Source: Sipunculus nudus (taxonomy: Eukaryota > Annelida > Sipuncula > Golfingiida > Sipunculidae). From it: a stretch of 64,000 bases of DNA. Made by a program: the position numbers and the translations under genes. This document shows, in pieces, positions 11,507 to 26,800 of this stretch; position 1 is the first letter of the stretch; every line of letters starts with the position of its first letter. The stretch covers positions 41,272,456-41,336,455 of the forward strand of contig CM049318.1 of NCBI GenBank assembly GCA_026874595.1, in the 5' to 3' direction. The notes below the pieces were generated by a model. It had not been told where the DNA came from. It searched no databases and saw only the letters and a list, made by a program, of their open reading frames with translations.

Positions 11507-14500
11507 GTAAGTTCTGATAAAACCGGGCAGGCATTTAAAAGTTTTAGATATTAGAAAAAACAGTCATTTGCCAGAATGCTAGCTCCTTGTATCATCCGTT
11601 CGCACATCCATTAAAAAAACACAAAACAAATCAGAAAAAAAAATCAGATTGATAATTTTAGATTTAGATTAAAATATAACGTGAAGCATGTCCGATACAT
11701 ACAACGAATTTTTTTTCATTAATTTTTTTTTATCGGTTCATTTCTGTGTCCACCTTCAATCTTTGAGGAGGATTCATCCAAAGTAGTTACTGTAGACGGA
11801 AGTTTTTTTTTGTTCTGCGGGTAGAACGTTATTTAAAAGTTTAGCCGTTTAGCCGCATTCACCCCTTGGTAAAGAGGATGCATGAACGAGTGACAAACAG
11901 GCCGAATCTGACAAAGTCGCGAACCCATAAACCTGTGGTTACAAGACCTACGCCTTGGGCACCAACATTGAAATAAATCTGGATTTTAACAAATATATAG
12001 ATTATTTCATTGGCATAACTAAGTTGAAATTAAAACATACTTATGAATGAACAAACAAGTTTACCCGTTAATATATATCTATCCAAGCTTTAAACAAGTT
12101 AAGGTGGCGAAGTATTGACTGAACGAACAAATTACGCCCGCAGTCTCAGAACAGGTAAAGGTTACGCCAACCCTTGAGCATCATCATAATATAGTTTCTC
12201 ATGGGTTTTGTTTATTTGATCTGCTGAGAAGTCGTGTCATCGGAAACTCGGTGAACAGCGAACCGTTAAATCGAATGCCACCGTACTTTGATGTGACTCA
12301 ATATGATGTGATTCAATCATACCCGAGAACACATGTTGTTTCATAAGAAGTTTGGCCCTGGGAGTTAAGATTAAAATATACCCTGCAATTTCCTTTGTCT
12401 TCTCTTCTGAATGAGTAAAAAGATCACTGTTAAAGCTCAGCTTTTCAAGTGAGGATTGCCTCCAGGATTCATATGGCATGCATTGTTACAACTCTGGCGA
12501 TGTTTGGTTTCTTTCCAGAGATGGTCACTATTGTGATTACACTGAGACGACGAAGGATGACAAGAGTGACAAGTGCAGCAACTTCATGATGATGGTGTTG
12601 GACGGCTATAATCTGGACCGTAATGCCTCGGGTCTGACCGCCATGACCGACCAGCAGCTCCAGGGCGCCATCGGGCAGTGGCAATCAAATCCTGGCGAGA
12701 GCCCAACATGCGTATTCAGCCGGTAGGTTTCTGTGTATCACACTCTCCTGTTTTTGACTCACAGGCGTAGTTATACTGTAAAGATGTTCTTCTTGATGTT
12801 CTTTTCATGATATTTTACCACTTAGCATGAATAAGGGATTAAGTTTGACAGAAAAATACAATTAATAATTATTAACTCCCCGAATTGATAGGGAGAGGAA
12901 ATGGTGACAACATATTAAACTTAAGTGGTTTATAAAGTTGTATAAACAATATCTTTTGAAATAATTTAATGTATTGTACGTTCAACATTTTATCCATTTG
13001 TTTATAACTAGGAAACACGTCAACATTGCAGTGAATTTCAATCCCTTTTTAGTGAATTGTGTAAATATTATTTATTTATTATTTAATGGTTGACAACAAG
13101 GCGTTAAACCAGACATTTTAACAAGTGACTTTATTAGTGCTCTAGGAACTGATACCTGATTTCACACCGCTCTCTTCACACCGCTCTCTTCAGATACATT
13201 CGGCAGACAGTACGCAGATGTTGCGGCGGCTGGCAGGGAGATGGTTGCGATCAACGTAAGTGTTCTTTAACGTACCATATCCTTGCTGTATTTGTAAAGC
13301 ACAATACCCTAAAGCTTGCTGCTGGCTTACTTACATTTGCCAATTTTACAAAACGCCAGGTCAGTCTTGATAAGCCTCAACAAGATTAACCGTGTAATAG
13401 AAAAATTATAGTTTATACACGCCTTTCTGTTTCACCATTTGGTCTTCCGGGAGCATGGACGTTTTGCGATTTCCTCAACCTGCTGATGATTCAGCAAGTA
13501 CATTTCTCATTCATAGAAGATCGCAAGATAGATCTTGAATACAAAATTTACAAAATGACATGCGTACAAACAGTTCCTTGATACAGTTTTTATTGTCCGG
13601 TCTAGTCCAGTCGGCTTGCGCTGTAAAATATCTGTCGTTATATGTCAAAATTTAAAGCAAATTCTAGCTTACAACTCAGTCCCCACTTACAGCATATTGG
13701 GCCTTTAAATTCAGTCTATCTTGGATATCCCTACATCCAGGGAATAATGGATCCAACTTTCCGTAAGATGTATTGAACAGAGCTCACACATCAAGACAAA
13801 TCAAGCATTGTAATTTATCGATTTAAGGCAGCATGCATTCACACAGTTTTCAATACAATGTTATTAGTATCTATAAGCATTTTTTTATTCCAATTTTCCA
13901 AGAACTGCAGAATCTTTGGGAAAGTTTATTTAAAGAACAGATGCAAATTAAGAACTATTTTTACTAATGTCTTTTTTTCCTCCTTTTTCCAGCTGAATGT
14001 AGCCTCGGCTGTGAAAATGGAGGTATCTGTACTGCACCTGGAGTCTGCTCCTGTCCACCAGGATTCGTCGGCCTTCGCTGCGAGGACGTGCTGGCTGGTA
14101 AGTGCTTCGAGTATTGTTTCAGAACGTAAGCTCAATTTATAATCATCCCCTTAACGCAAATTAAGTACTTTATGAATTCTCATAAAATTTAGTCTGTGCA
14201 TAGGTTAAAACATCGGTACCAACCTGTATAACAAATGCAGCCCTTTTAACGGGATGGCCGTATGGGACAATAATAACGATATGTTATATGCTCTGCTTGG
14301 ATCCGAAATGGGCCAGTGTCTGCAGGGCGGTTTTTACTACAATAGTAGTCCTCAGGCGTGTTTTCACTGTATTATTTTCTTCCTCTACATATGATAATAT
14401 CATCAGCATTTACAGCCCTTTATATCATCATCAATGATAACCCTCTGATAAATAATCCCATCCTTATTTTCTTAACTACCTATAATTATATTATTTAGTC

Positions 14501-15103
14501 ATGAACAGATGACTGAGGCCGCACATATAGAGGATTCGGAATGCCCAAAAGAGAAGACGAGGATTCAGTCAAAACTTCTTTGCGTCGAACTCGCATATAT
14601 GGTGAAGCTGTTGATCCAGAATAATATTACTACAAAATAAGGTCGCACTTTGAACGAGTCCGAGTTTTTTGTCGGTCCCTTCTGTTTCCGACTAAACGGG
14701 GGAGTACTGTAATTCATATTGAAATAAAATGAGGATTATTGGCGTCAAAAGTTTAGGTGACGTTAACGATATCTTGTAGATGTGACAGACCAGCTCAAGT
14801 ACTGTTACCGCCGAAATAGCTGTTTCGGAGACAAACCAGAGGGCGCTGATGGGATGGTCATGACAATGCAAGAGTGCTGTAAAAACAAGAAAGGTGGAGG
14901 CTGGGGTATCCAGGGCGGCGAGTGCAATGCTTGTCCAACTGATGGTGATTCCGACGATGACGATGGATTCTCTGATAAGCCATCTGGTAAAATTTATCTC
15001 CATGGTTACTGCAGCCACTGATACATGTAATGTATGTTTTATTAATAAGTAATTATTATATATGTTGTACGAAAAAAGTGTATATATATATATATAAATA
15101 TAA

Positions 15104-15156
<53 letters not shown>

Positions 15157-18100
15157 ATGCAAAACATAGTTATATCAAATGGTAAAATATAAGTATTCCC
15201 GTGCTCTTGTTTAAATGTATGAATGCTGTTAAATATTTGCGACGCTTTTCAATTTCAGTTGTGGACAATGATTCTGGTCTTGGATTCCGCACTTGTATGA
15301 GCTATGGCCCCAACTATTACCGCACATTTGATGGTTTGGAGTATCTGTTCTCTGGTCGTTGTGCCTACACCGTGTTTAATGATGGTATACGCTACGTGCT
15401 CGTGGAAATGGTTAACTGTCATAAATACAGCACCTGTCAGAAGGTAATTCCCGTGATATGATAACCGGCTTATACGCTTATATCCTTATAACGGAAGTAC
15501 ACCGATTAGCCACCAGTAACCAAATCGAACTTAGCATTAGTACAGTAGAACCCCGCCTTGCGACCACCCCGCAATAAGGACCACCTCCACAAATACGACC
15601 ACTCTTCGTGGCAGAATATACGATCCAGGTAACTTTTAGGAGTTTTACAAATACAACAACCCCCGAAATTACGACCACTTTGGTCAGTCCCAAAGGTGGT
15701 CTTAATTGTGGGGTTCCACTGTGTATGAACAGAAAACAGTTAATATGGTAACAGGGCACACTATCAGGACTTGAAGCACTTAATCATCAATAAACTGTTT
15801 TCTTTCACCAAGTCCTTACCACACCAGCATCAAATCTTTTGTGATACATATTTATTAATAAATAGCAACCTTGGTACAGACGTGGCAGTCATGATGTGTG
15901 ATTATTTCAGATGTTCTACTCAGTGCTGTCATCCAATTTAATTTTTTTTTCACTTACGTTTACACAAGTTAAAACAAATATTTTTAGACAAAATAGTGCA
16001 GTACAAAAATGCAACACGAATGATAATAAAAAAAATCAACATATTTCATCATCGGTCAGATACATTAACTATGATATTTTTAAAGTCTCTAATGATTCTT
16101 GTTAATAGTTTTATCTTATAATCTTTGGTAATAGCTCATCAGATTTCCAGTTCTCTCATTGGTTTATCGTTTTCTTATTTCATTTATATTATCCCCAATG
16201 TTTCTCTGATCTGTATGCTTTTCATAGAATCAGGTTACTTTTTTCCAAGAAATAATAAAAATATGCTATGTCCGCCACAAATTATTAATTCAATTATATT
16301 TTTTTTCATGTCAGAAAATTACCATAATCCCCAACCAGCAGGAGAAGATCATCGCCATGGGAGGTAACATCACAGTCAACGGAGACAAAATCTCCGTGTC
16401 CATGAGCAACGGCTACGCCTCTCCACGCTCAGGTTGGGAAACTGTTGATTCATCAGTCATTTCCAAAACAATAACGGAGTCCCTGACAAAGTAGGAGATG
16501 TGTAACATATATTGTTGATTAGCAAGTCAGCTAAACCGTACATACGTTGTCCTGTGGCAAATGTTTAAAGTTTTTTTCTCAGCTGTCAGTTTCACTGTGT
16601 ACACTACTTTCACTACTCCACTTGGTACTTTATAACACCACACCTTGAGAAAAAGAGCAAGTCTAACCAAATAACAGCAAATCTAACCACATACAAATAT
16701 TCCGAAAAAAATTCTTTTCATTAAAAAGATGAAACAACAGAACTTTAAATGTAGTATAACATATGCAAATGTTTTAACTGCTTACACGATGTTCTGCTCT
16801 GAACACTATTTTGTTTATTTCTTTGCAGGAACACGTATTGAGGACCGTGGAGGCTTCTGGCTTCTCTCTTATGGCTTCATGCGTATTAAGTGGGACAACA
16901 TGGGAACCTGGTATTTGACTTTGGATGACAAGGCTAAGACTGAGGCTTTGAGCATGAGCGGTCTCTGTGGTAGTTACGATGGAAACCCACTGAGTGAGTA
17001 CTCGTATGATATATTATCACTTTGTTTTCATAACATGTTCAACCACAGATTATATTGTTTCAAACAGCTGTCCAAATTCTTATATATTTAATTCATAAGT
17101 AATAAGATGAAACCATAATGTAAGGATTTTAACAAATGGCACATAACCGGTTGAGGATAAATCTTGATGAATATGGTATGGTTATGTGATTTGACGCTTT
17201 CTGGAGAGAAATAATCCGAGTCATTTGTACATCCAGATGATATGAAGATGCTGAGTGGGAACATGGCTCGCACAGCAGCTGCTTTCGGAAACTCCTACAA
17301 GATTCACAACGAGGTAGCTATTTCTCTCTGTAATATATTCTTCTTAACAATAACAATCCGTCCACAACCTTCTAGGGGAGTCATCCACTCAACTGAAATG
17401 AAAACCCTTTAAATCAGGATTTAAGATGATCAACCATACTGGCATGATTTCGTAAAGGATTATACCTTTTTGAATCCCTAAGCCTCCAAAGCAATATGGC
17501 AACATTAAAAAAGACACTATTGAAATGTCCTACAGACAGCTTATGAATTTAGGATTATTCCTTGGACAGTTTAAGGAATACCTGTATGGTTTCCGTTTAG
17601 CTTAATGATAACTCCTCAATATCATCTTTATTTCCATTCACCAATATAACCGGCCAATTATGAACATCGTATTACATCGTCAAATGTTAATAGGGGAAAC
17701 AAAATCCATTCTAAATGATAAAGAACACGGCTTAACTAGTGCAAAAAAGTTATTAGAAAAATATCGATTGGATCTCATAAATGTTTGACCTCCTGTTAGC
17801 TTGATACTTGATATATAACAATATCAATTACGGGTAATGCATGGGCAACAAACAAGATCTAAATGCAGAGGATCAATTTTTTATATGTATGCCTGAATAT
17901 ATTTTTACAGTGCCCCGACGCTTCAACCAGTCAGTACATGTGCCAAACCCCTGAGATGGAACAACAAGCAAAGCACGAATGTAGCCGTCTGAGGGCATCC
18001 CCATTCAGCAACTGTCATTCCACCGTAAGCCGTGTTATAATTACAGTCTTTAATTCTCACAGAAAACCTTCATAGGTTAAAATGACACCAAGATAAGTAG

Positions 18101-21100
18101 ATGGATGTCGCCAATAAATGTCATTCCAAATTGATCTTCTTCGAAGCAGTGTTAAAGCACTTCCAAGAGAAGGTTTAATGTCTTGACAAGTTGTGCTTTC
18201 TTGAAAAAAAAATATTTTCTTGTTATTATACTACTGAAGGAGTTAAAAAAATCCAAATAGATCTGTTTAAAATAAAACATGGTACTCGTAGCCTCTTGAA
18301 CGATGTACTAAGAATAATTATAACATATTTATAACTAATGATTAATGAGTAATAATACATGTATAATTCGTGTACGTATTTGTTCAGGTTTACGTGAACC
18401 ACTTTTTCCACCGCTGTGTGAACGATTACTGTGCAGCACACATGATGAGCAATGAGGATAACCAGGCTGAGGAGATGCAGATAGCTCTGTGTAACACTCT
18501 CAGTGCTTACAGTCAGGAGTGTGCTTCTCGCGGCGTCGTGGTCGAATGGAGGACAGCCAACCTCTGTCGTGAGTATATTTAGTGCTTTGAGAAAGGATAT
18601 GAACGATATGTAAATAATTTGTATCAGATTTATCAGGATGCAGAAATGGCATATTTCTTATGAATGGAACTTGGAATTTGCGACCATAGGGTAATTTTTG
18701 TATCAAACACGAGCTTATTAAGTTAAAAAAATACAACATATCAAGTTTACTGTCCTTGCATTAACTGCAAATGAATTTAACGAACCTATATTGTTTAAGA
18801 TTGTTACATTTAAAATGATCACCAAATATATAGCCTGCTGATTTTACCGTTGATTCTTATCCTTTTGCAGCACGTACTTGCCCTGATACAATGCAATATA
18901 CCGAATGTGCCGCTGCTTGCCCGAGAACCTGCAACACCCTGTACAGCGTGATGCCTAGTGAATGTATCGCAGTGTGCTACCCAGGATGTGAATGCCCAGC
19001 TGGTACTTTTATGCACAAAAATCAGTGTATCGCCGCCGACGAATGTCCATGCTCCTATCAGAAGAAGGACCACGAACCAGGAAGCGTGGTCAAGATAGGA
19101 TGCAACTCTTGGTGAGTAGTTTACAGACACAAACGAACCATAATGATCTTTCTGAAATATATAACATGTTAACATACATAAGTTTAAACCATTGAATTTC
19201 TCTCTGAACCAATTTACCCGTGCTGGGATATTTTCGAATTCATTGGTTACCTCATTCCTCAATATGGGTCCACCTAATTAGCTCATTGTCGCTCCTACTT
19301 GGCACTCATTGGCCGCAACATCTACCAGCGAGGTATGAGTCACATCTGGGGCTTGTACCGGTTTTTTTTTCGAAGTAGCCTATCTACTGTAATTCGGCAT
19401 AAATAGTTGTTAGGAAACCCAAAAGTACCGGAAGTTTATAATTATACTACCAGTTCATTTACCCACAACAGTTTACCATTTTGAAATTTGCTTTTTGCAA
19501 TTTGCTTTTTAAAAAAGGAAAGTATTCCGCATACCCTCCCCCTATTTTATTTAGGACATTAATGAAGTCCTATGTTACTGCAGCTGCCTTTTATTAGCAA
19601 GAATAATGAGCAAGAATCGAATAATGTATTGAGTACATGGTAAATATTTTGTAAAATTCCATCATTAATTCATGCGAAAATATTTTTACTTTGATTCTGA
19701 ATCAGAAATGGAAACAAGTAATATAAGAGAAATGTTCAATATAAACTTGTTTTATCCAAATAAGACTTTTTATGTCGAAACAATAAATTAAAACGTGGGG
19801 ACTCTACTAGTTCTCTCTAAAAGTTTTGCCCTGGCATGCAGCACCTTTTCTCTCACACCCAGGAATTTTTAAAATTAGCATACTGGACTCTCAATATGGG
19901 AAGCCTGTTCCGGGCACAGACGAAGATAAAATTGATTTTAAACCTTTTTTGCTTCCAGCACATGCTCACGTGGGCGTTGGGAGTGCACAAAGTCCACATG
20001 CTCACACACGTGCCAGGTTCTCGGTAACCAGCATTTCAAAACTTTTGACGGACACGAGTTCGAATTCCATGGTGGCGAGTGTGAATATAACCTGCTGGAG
20101 GTAAATGTCATGTTCATTGTTAATACCAGATTATACAAAAATATTTAGAGCATTTCAGACTCTCTTAACAGTGTACTTAATGTACTTTGTGTACAGCTGA
20201 ATATTTTGATTTAAAAATAATACATTTAATAATGCGAAAAAGTAAACTATGAAGAGAAAAAGACAAAAAAAATAACATTCTTTTTCATATTCATTAAAAA
20301 GGAGAATGGATGTTACGTAACTGTACAGCTGATGGCTTTCATATATAATATTTATATATAATATTTTGTCTATTTATTTACACACAGCCAAACATGAAAG
20401 TTATTGGAGATGATCCCCGTGGACTCCTTACTATCAGCTACGAGGTCACAGACTGCACAGGAAAGTGAGTAATGTGTATTAAACGTCAGGTTTTGTTTTT
20501 ACAACAAATAATTTAATTTATTCCTGTTTACAAATCTTTATAATTATCTCTGCCAGGGAGTATCCGTTTTGCTGAAAACCTTTGATGACAAAGAAAACCA
20601 GGCCGTTAGTCTTATCATAACTCTGTTATAGTCATGCATTTATTTATTAAGTTCAGGGGAACCTTGCTTGTCCTTTACAGAGGCATCATGTGCATGAAGA
20701 GTATGACTGTCAAGCACCGTGACCATACCATCATCTTCAAGAAGGACTACTCGGTTATCATTGACGGAAAGATCCATAAAGATCCAATGTTCAACCCCTT
20801 CCATAGCGAGCACCTGTACATTAAGCGCGTCACATCATTGTTCATGATGGCCAAGGGATTCGGCTTTACTGCTCTGTATGATCCTAACGGCAGGATTTAT
20901 GTGACTCTTGAACCATTCTTCTCTCGCAAGGTACATCAACATCATCAGTCACAGGACCAAAAATTTCAGAATAAAAAATAATATTATTTTATTATAATAA
21001 AATAATATATTCATTGCTGAGAACAAGAACCTTAGGCAACTGTATTGCTTATGATTTTTTAATGAACGATATACTTTCATACGGCGACAAATCACAAACG

Positions 21101-23858
21101 ATGATGTATATGCATATAAATAAAATGAAGATCAATTACTCTGATTATGCACAATACATTAAGACAGGTTTAATATGTTTTATAGATCCAAGGTCTGTGC
21201 GGTAACTACAACGGAGATATCAGCGACGAGCAGATGGCCAAGTCTGGCATCCTTCAGTCTGTCTCTTCATTTGGTCATAGCTACAGAAGCAACCCACTCT
21301 GTTCCAGCCAGCCACGCCCTGATCAAGACGTTGAACCTTGCAGCATTTTTATGCAGGTATATAAGTATAAAATAACCTAAGATTAAAGGCCACATATATT
21401 GACACAAGATAATTTATTGGATAAAACGATTAATTCCTCATGACGTAACTGAAACAGTATATTTGCTCGTTGAATACTCAGTATGCTTGTACCACGCTTT
21501 TCAGATGAATGCAACATATAACATATCGCTTAGACCTGCGTAGGTCCCTATCATTTTGTCAGATTCTGATCTTACATAAATTTACCCAAAGTAAAAGCAA
21601 CAGACCTACTGTTACACTGTTGACCCCAAGTCCAGCTGCGCTATTGCTGCCATGACCAGTTCAAGTAATTTACAAATATCACAACAGGTGGCGTGGTTGT
21701 GCTCAAGATTCTCATGTAGCCCTTACCCCTTAGTGATAGTGGGGCCGGCCTCCTGGAGAAAGAAAGTAAACTATTTGCACCCCACAGAAGGAGCCAATAC
21801 ATTTATTATAAAATGATCACTAATGATTCATAAACGTGATAAAAAAAAATGAAGAAAATAAATTATTCCTCGACCTGTTGCTGGTCTACCTCTCGCTGTC
21901 ACGGTTGCTTTGCTTTTCAGTCCGCCTACAAAGCCGAAGAGTACTGTCAATACATAGGCAGTGACGACATCTTCGGAGAATGCCGCAGTGCTCTTGACTG
22001 GGAGAAGTACCAAACTTTCTGCAAATATGATATGTGCTCCCTGAGCGACGAGGGTGACTATACCCCAGTCTGTTTAATGGCTGCTGCTATGGCCAAAGAA
22101 TGTCACGACCGTGGTATCACCGTGGATTGGTTCAAAAACGACAAACTCCGTGCTCTTTGTTCAGGTAAGATTCTCACAAAAGTTTCACAAACCTTTCCTC
22201 AAACTGATAAAACTAAATCCTGCCGAGTCAAGGTTGGGTTACACTGAACAGGAAGGAAAGGGAACATTCAAATCAACAGGCTCTCTTTACTAGACTGCTA
22301 AATATGCAGAAACATGAAAATGTCAAAAACAGTTACATGGATTGTAACCCAGATGGAACCGATTTTCAACATGTGCAAACATATTTTTTAATCCTGTCAA
22401 CTAAGTTTCATCCACACCCGATAAACCAGGGCTTTTGTAAAACGATATATCTGTCAAGGAAGTCTAGGAAATTCACTAAACTGATATCAGCTTTAAAAAT
22501 CAACAAATTATTTTACTGTTGTTTTACATGGAAGTTTATCAAACTGTAAAAATTAAACCCTTCCGTTGGAAGCTGGAGCATTTTTGTGATTGAAACGCTG
22601 CAAGTAACACTCGGCACAGTTCCATTTAAGGTCAATGCTCATTCAGTTGAATACTGATCTTTTCCAGCCATTTGATTTTTCGTTTTCATTATTCACAGGA
22701 AAGAACGGCTTTAAGTGCCACGGTGGTCAGGAATACCAGGAGTGCGCCGAGACGTGCAGTGCCTGTGTGGATCAGCAGCTTCTAGATAAATCACTCAACT
22801 GCGAAGGCACTTGCGTCGCTGGTTGTCTGTGCCCAAACAAGGAACTTCTGGACAATGAGGGAACCTGTGTGCCAATCCAGGAGTGCCCTTGTTATGATGC
22901 ATATGATGCTGCTAAACCATACAAAGAGCCAGGTGTTGTCGCCCGTCAGGCATGCTCAAACTGGTAGGTGCTCGACAAATCTTTATATTCAAAACAATCA
23001 TGCTTTACTGGTATATGCTCAATACATCTTTAATTTCGTTATGATCCTGTTTGAATGTTTGAATGGTTCGTGTTCTTCAGGTCTTATAATTTTCCTCACC
23101 AGTCCTAACCAATATGCTTCGTTCTCTTATGGTTATGGATCTGTTTCATACCGATAGTATTAAATTCTTATCAGGGGCGATATTTACACTGCAGATAACT
23201 CACCATGTTTATAACTTAAATGGTCACATGTTGAACCTTGCAGTACTTGCGTGAATGCTACATGGGACTGCGGCGACAAATCCTGTGCGGAGACCGTGAC
23301 CTGCCCTCACAATCAGGTTTACTTGACTTCTACCAGACTATGTGGAAAAACTTGTGAGACCTATGGCCACACCGAAGCCTGTGACAGCGAGATGGAGCGT
23401 GAAGGTTGTGGCTGCCCAGACGGTTCAGTGATGAGACATGATGTAAGAAATGGCGTTTCATACCCTTCACTCAAGAAACAGTTCAGTTGAATCACTTGTT
23501 TTTGTCCTAATTTCATTTTATTCATATCATTAAAATCTTTGGCTTGAGATTTCCATCCCCTGTTTTTAAGTTCACCTTATTATATTCTTTCTTCAGTTAG
23601 GATATTTTAAACAGGTTATATACGGCTCCGGAAATTAAATAATCAGTCGCAGGTCTATTATATGTTACCAAAAATACGCTTATAATACTCCCTGTGTACC
23701 GATAATATATATTACATGGTGTTCTATTGTGCATTTCAGGGTGTTTGCGTGGAGGCAGATGCCTGTCCTTGTTATTATAATATGGAATATTACAACCGAA
23801 CAGCAACTATCGTCATCGGTTGCAAAGAATAGTATGTATATCTTTTTACTATTTCTCT

Positions 23859-23895
<37 letters not shown>

Positions 23896-26800
23896 TTTTT
23901 TCCTTTGAAAGGAAGAGTATTTACATGGCTCATGAGATAACTAAACATTTTATATATTTAATTGTACTTTTTTCTTATTCATAGTTGTTTCACAACATTT
24001 TGTTACAGTTGTTTACAAACTTTTGTCTTTTCCGTAAAACAAATCCCAGTTTATCGTTTCTCACAGTGATTCCTATTTTATTTACTTTCAGCACATGCAG
24101 AAACAGACGTTGGGAATTTGAGAGAGAGCTTGACTGCCCAGGTGAGTATATACAAGCTGTAATCAAAATATCGTAAAATATTATCGATACTGGACATGCG
24201 CAAGACCTTTCAGGTATTTTTCAAAACTGTTACACAGTTCATGCCTTGGGTTTATATATCTTTAATTTTCTTTAAGATGTTTGCTGGGCTGCCGGAGATC
24301 CTCACTACCGTACGTTTGACGGACTCCACTACGAGTTCCAGGGAGCTTGCTCTTACATTCTGACCCGCCACCTCCACGGAAAATTCACCATCACCACAGA
24401 GAACGTACCTTGCGGCACCACTGGTGTGACCTGCACCAAGTCTGTCAAGATTTCCGTCGAAGGAACACCAGACATACATTTGTTAAGAGGACTTGACATC
24501 GAAATTGGCAACCAGACGTTGAGCGCTGGCAGTATCACGCATCCTGGTTTGAAGGTGGAGGTTGAGGGCCAGATTTTCACTCGAGTCACGTATGATATTG
24601 GTTTGGATGTACTGTGGGATGGAGGTAAGAGCATAACCAACAGACTTTTGTCGTTAAGTGTACTTTCAGTAAAAAGAAAAATAACAAAAATATAAACAAC
24701 ACACAGTATTAGCTTTTGCTGTGATTTACTTTACAGATACACAGCTTATGTACACATTGTCTCTCTCCTTGTACATACTCTGTTATTAGCAAATATTCAA
24801 TTTTTAAAATGTGTCTGTAAACGTCAGATCATCAGACACCCCGATGGTGTACGTATTCCTGAAACACAGGACTACAGTTCATAACTGCCTCTGACACCTG
24901 CTTGAGGATATTGATAGCTATTGTGATATGTTAAGTTGATAGGTCTGTTGAATTCACTTCTCTCGTTTGAATTTAGATTAAATCATTATCTCAGTAAATA
25001 CACGCAGTTCTTTTGGGTCATTCTGCTTCAAACATTGCTTGCTTCAATATTTCGCCGGAAAACCGTTTAGTTAATGATCTGGCTGCCGATCGTCCCCAGG
25101 TACCCGAGTGTATGTATTCCTGACCAAGCAGTACAAGAGCATGGTGGAGGGTTTGTGCGGAGACTTCAACACAAAGGCTGAGGACGACTTCTATGAGGCC
25201 GCTCGTGAGGGCTGCATGGCTGATACCGGCCAGGCTTTCGGTAACTGCTGGAAGATCATGCCAACTTGTCCAGATGTCAACACTACAGGACCCCAATACG
25301 AGAACCAATGCAAAGTAATAATATACACGTCATTTCATGGCAACCAGTCTTTTTATTGGGTTAATATTAAATATAAAAGAAGAATAAGGCATAAACAAAT
25401 CGTTTATCTGATACTAACCATATGGGTTGCATGGCAATTTGGCCACTTCCCTAAAATAATACCTATAATGCATGAAATATAGAAACATGGGTAGACACTT
25501 GAAGCCATTAACTAAAGAGATTTATTACAGGAAGATTTGTGATATTTAGTTGAAACCTTTATATTTCCGACTAGCCCATTTAACATGACACATCTGTAAA
25601 ATAAGATAATATTTACTCCGTCTTTCTAGGAGCACCCAGAGAGGAGTTCGTGGGCTCATGCTTCCTGTAGCATCATCAACGGTGATCTTTTTGCCGAGTG
25701 TAGAGAGAAAGTCTTGGACCACAAGAAATTTTATCAGGCTTGTCTCCAAGATGCCTGCGGGTAAATTTTGTTCCCTCACTCAGAAGTTTACTGTCTGTTA
25801 ATTTGTTATTTTTTTTATTAATAAACATGTTTATGATTGATAAGTTAACCATTCATTTTTCTAATATAATACAAGTGAAACTATGTCAGTCCAAACAAGG
25901 GACATATGAATAAGAACCATAATAAAAATTAATGAATTATAGGTACTTTCTTGTATACTACTAAGCTGTTTAAGTCCTGTATCAGCAACTATTATTAAAC
26001 TTACAGCTGTGACAAGGGAGGTGATTGCGACTGTCTTTGCACGATCATCGCTAACTTCCACCAAGAGTGTTTGAAGCATGGCATCGCTGTGGAGTGGAGA
26101 AACAACCATTTGTGTCGTGAGTAGCACTCGGATAATATTGGTTATGTTTCATGGTCAGGCATAGGTGTATGTTTCAAAAATGAAAGGAAGCCTAATAATA
26201 TGAGCTTTAAAGGATACCGTTTTGTAAAAAGTATCAATCATTTCAGATCAGTCAAATTATTCTTCCCGGGTAAGTACTTTAAATTGGCTTTTGACACATT
26301 TATGGAATGAAGGAATGATGGCTAATATATATATAAAGATATTGGGACTGGATGAAATCGTAAATCAGATTAAATTCAGCCAGCCCTAACAGCGGTAATA
26401 TGAAGAGGGCATCGGGATAGTCTTAGTTATGAATGTATCTATATTTCACGTTACAAAACCTATGTATATGTTTACACAGTCCTATCACTTATTCTAATAC
26501 CCAGTCCCATCATGTCTGCCCACTCCTCGTTCCAGCTGTCATGTGCATGAACGGCACGGTGTACAAGCCATGTGGACCACCATGTCAGCAGACCTGCCGT
26601 AATGTGGGTGACGAGCCCGAGTCTTACTGTACCAATACCCACTGTGTGGAAGGATGCTTCTGTCCTAACGGCTACGTGCTCGATGGTAAGAAATCTGTCA
26701 AATAGTAAGAGTACAACCACAATAAATCACATAATTCTACCACCAAGTGAGGCATATGTCCAAATGTAATATCAATATGGTGATCAGGCTAGTATTTTCA

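Larger units (their letters stand above)
11507..14779. other. Introns 1-4, nothing further seen
   Basis: Intron 1 (11507-12518), intron 2 (12723-13193), intron 3 (13256-13992) and intron 4 (14098-14779) hold no recognisable RNA gene or mobile element. The exon-like stretch near 14208-14350 is discussed under rejected items. The other introns of the gene that are not listed separately are likewise AT-rich and without recognised content. Confidence 0.5.

Noticed and set aside
14208..14350. Exon-like stretch with Cys and [13 protein letters not shown] text between exons 4 and 5
   Set aside because: No acceptor joins it in the phase 1 required after exon 4; each candidate start meets a stop at once. 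Exon 4 joins exon 5 directly in frame. It could be a decayed duplicate exon.
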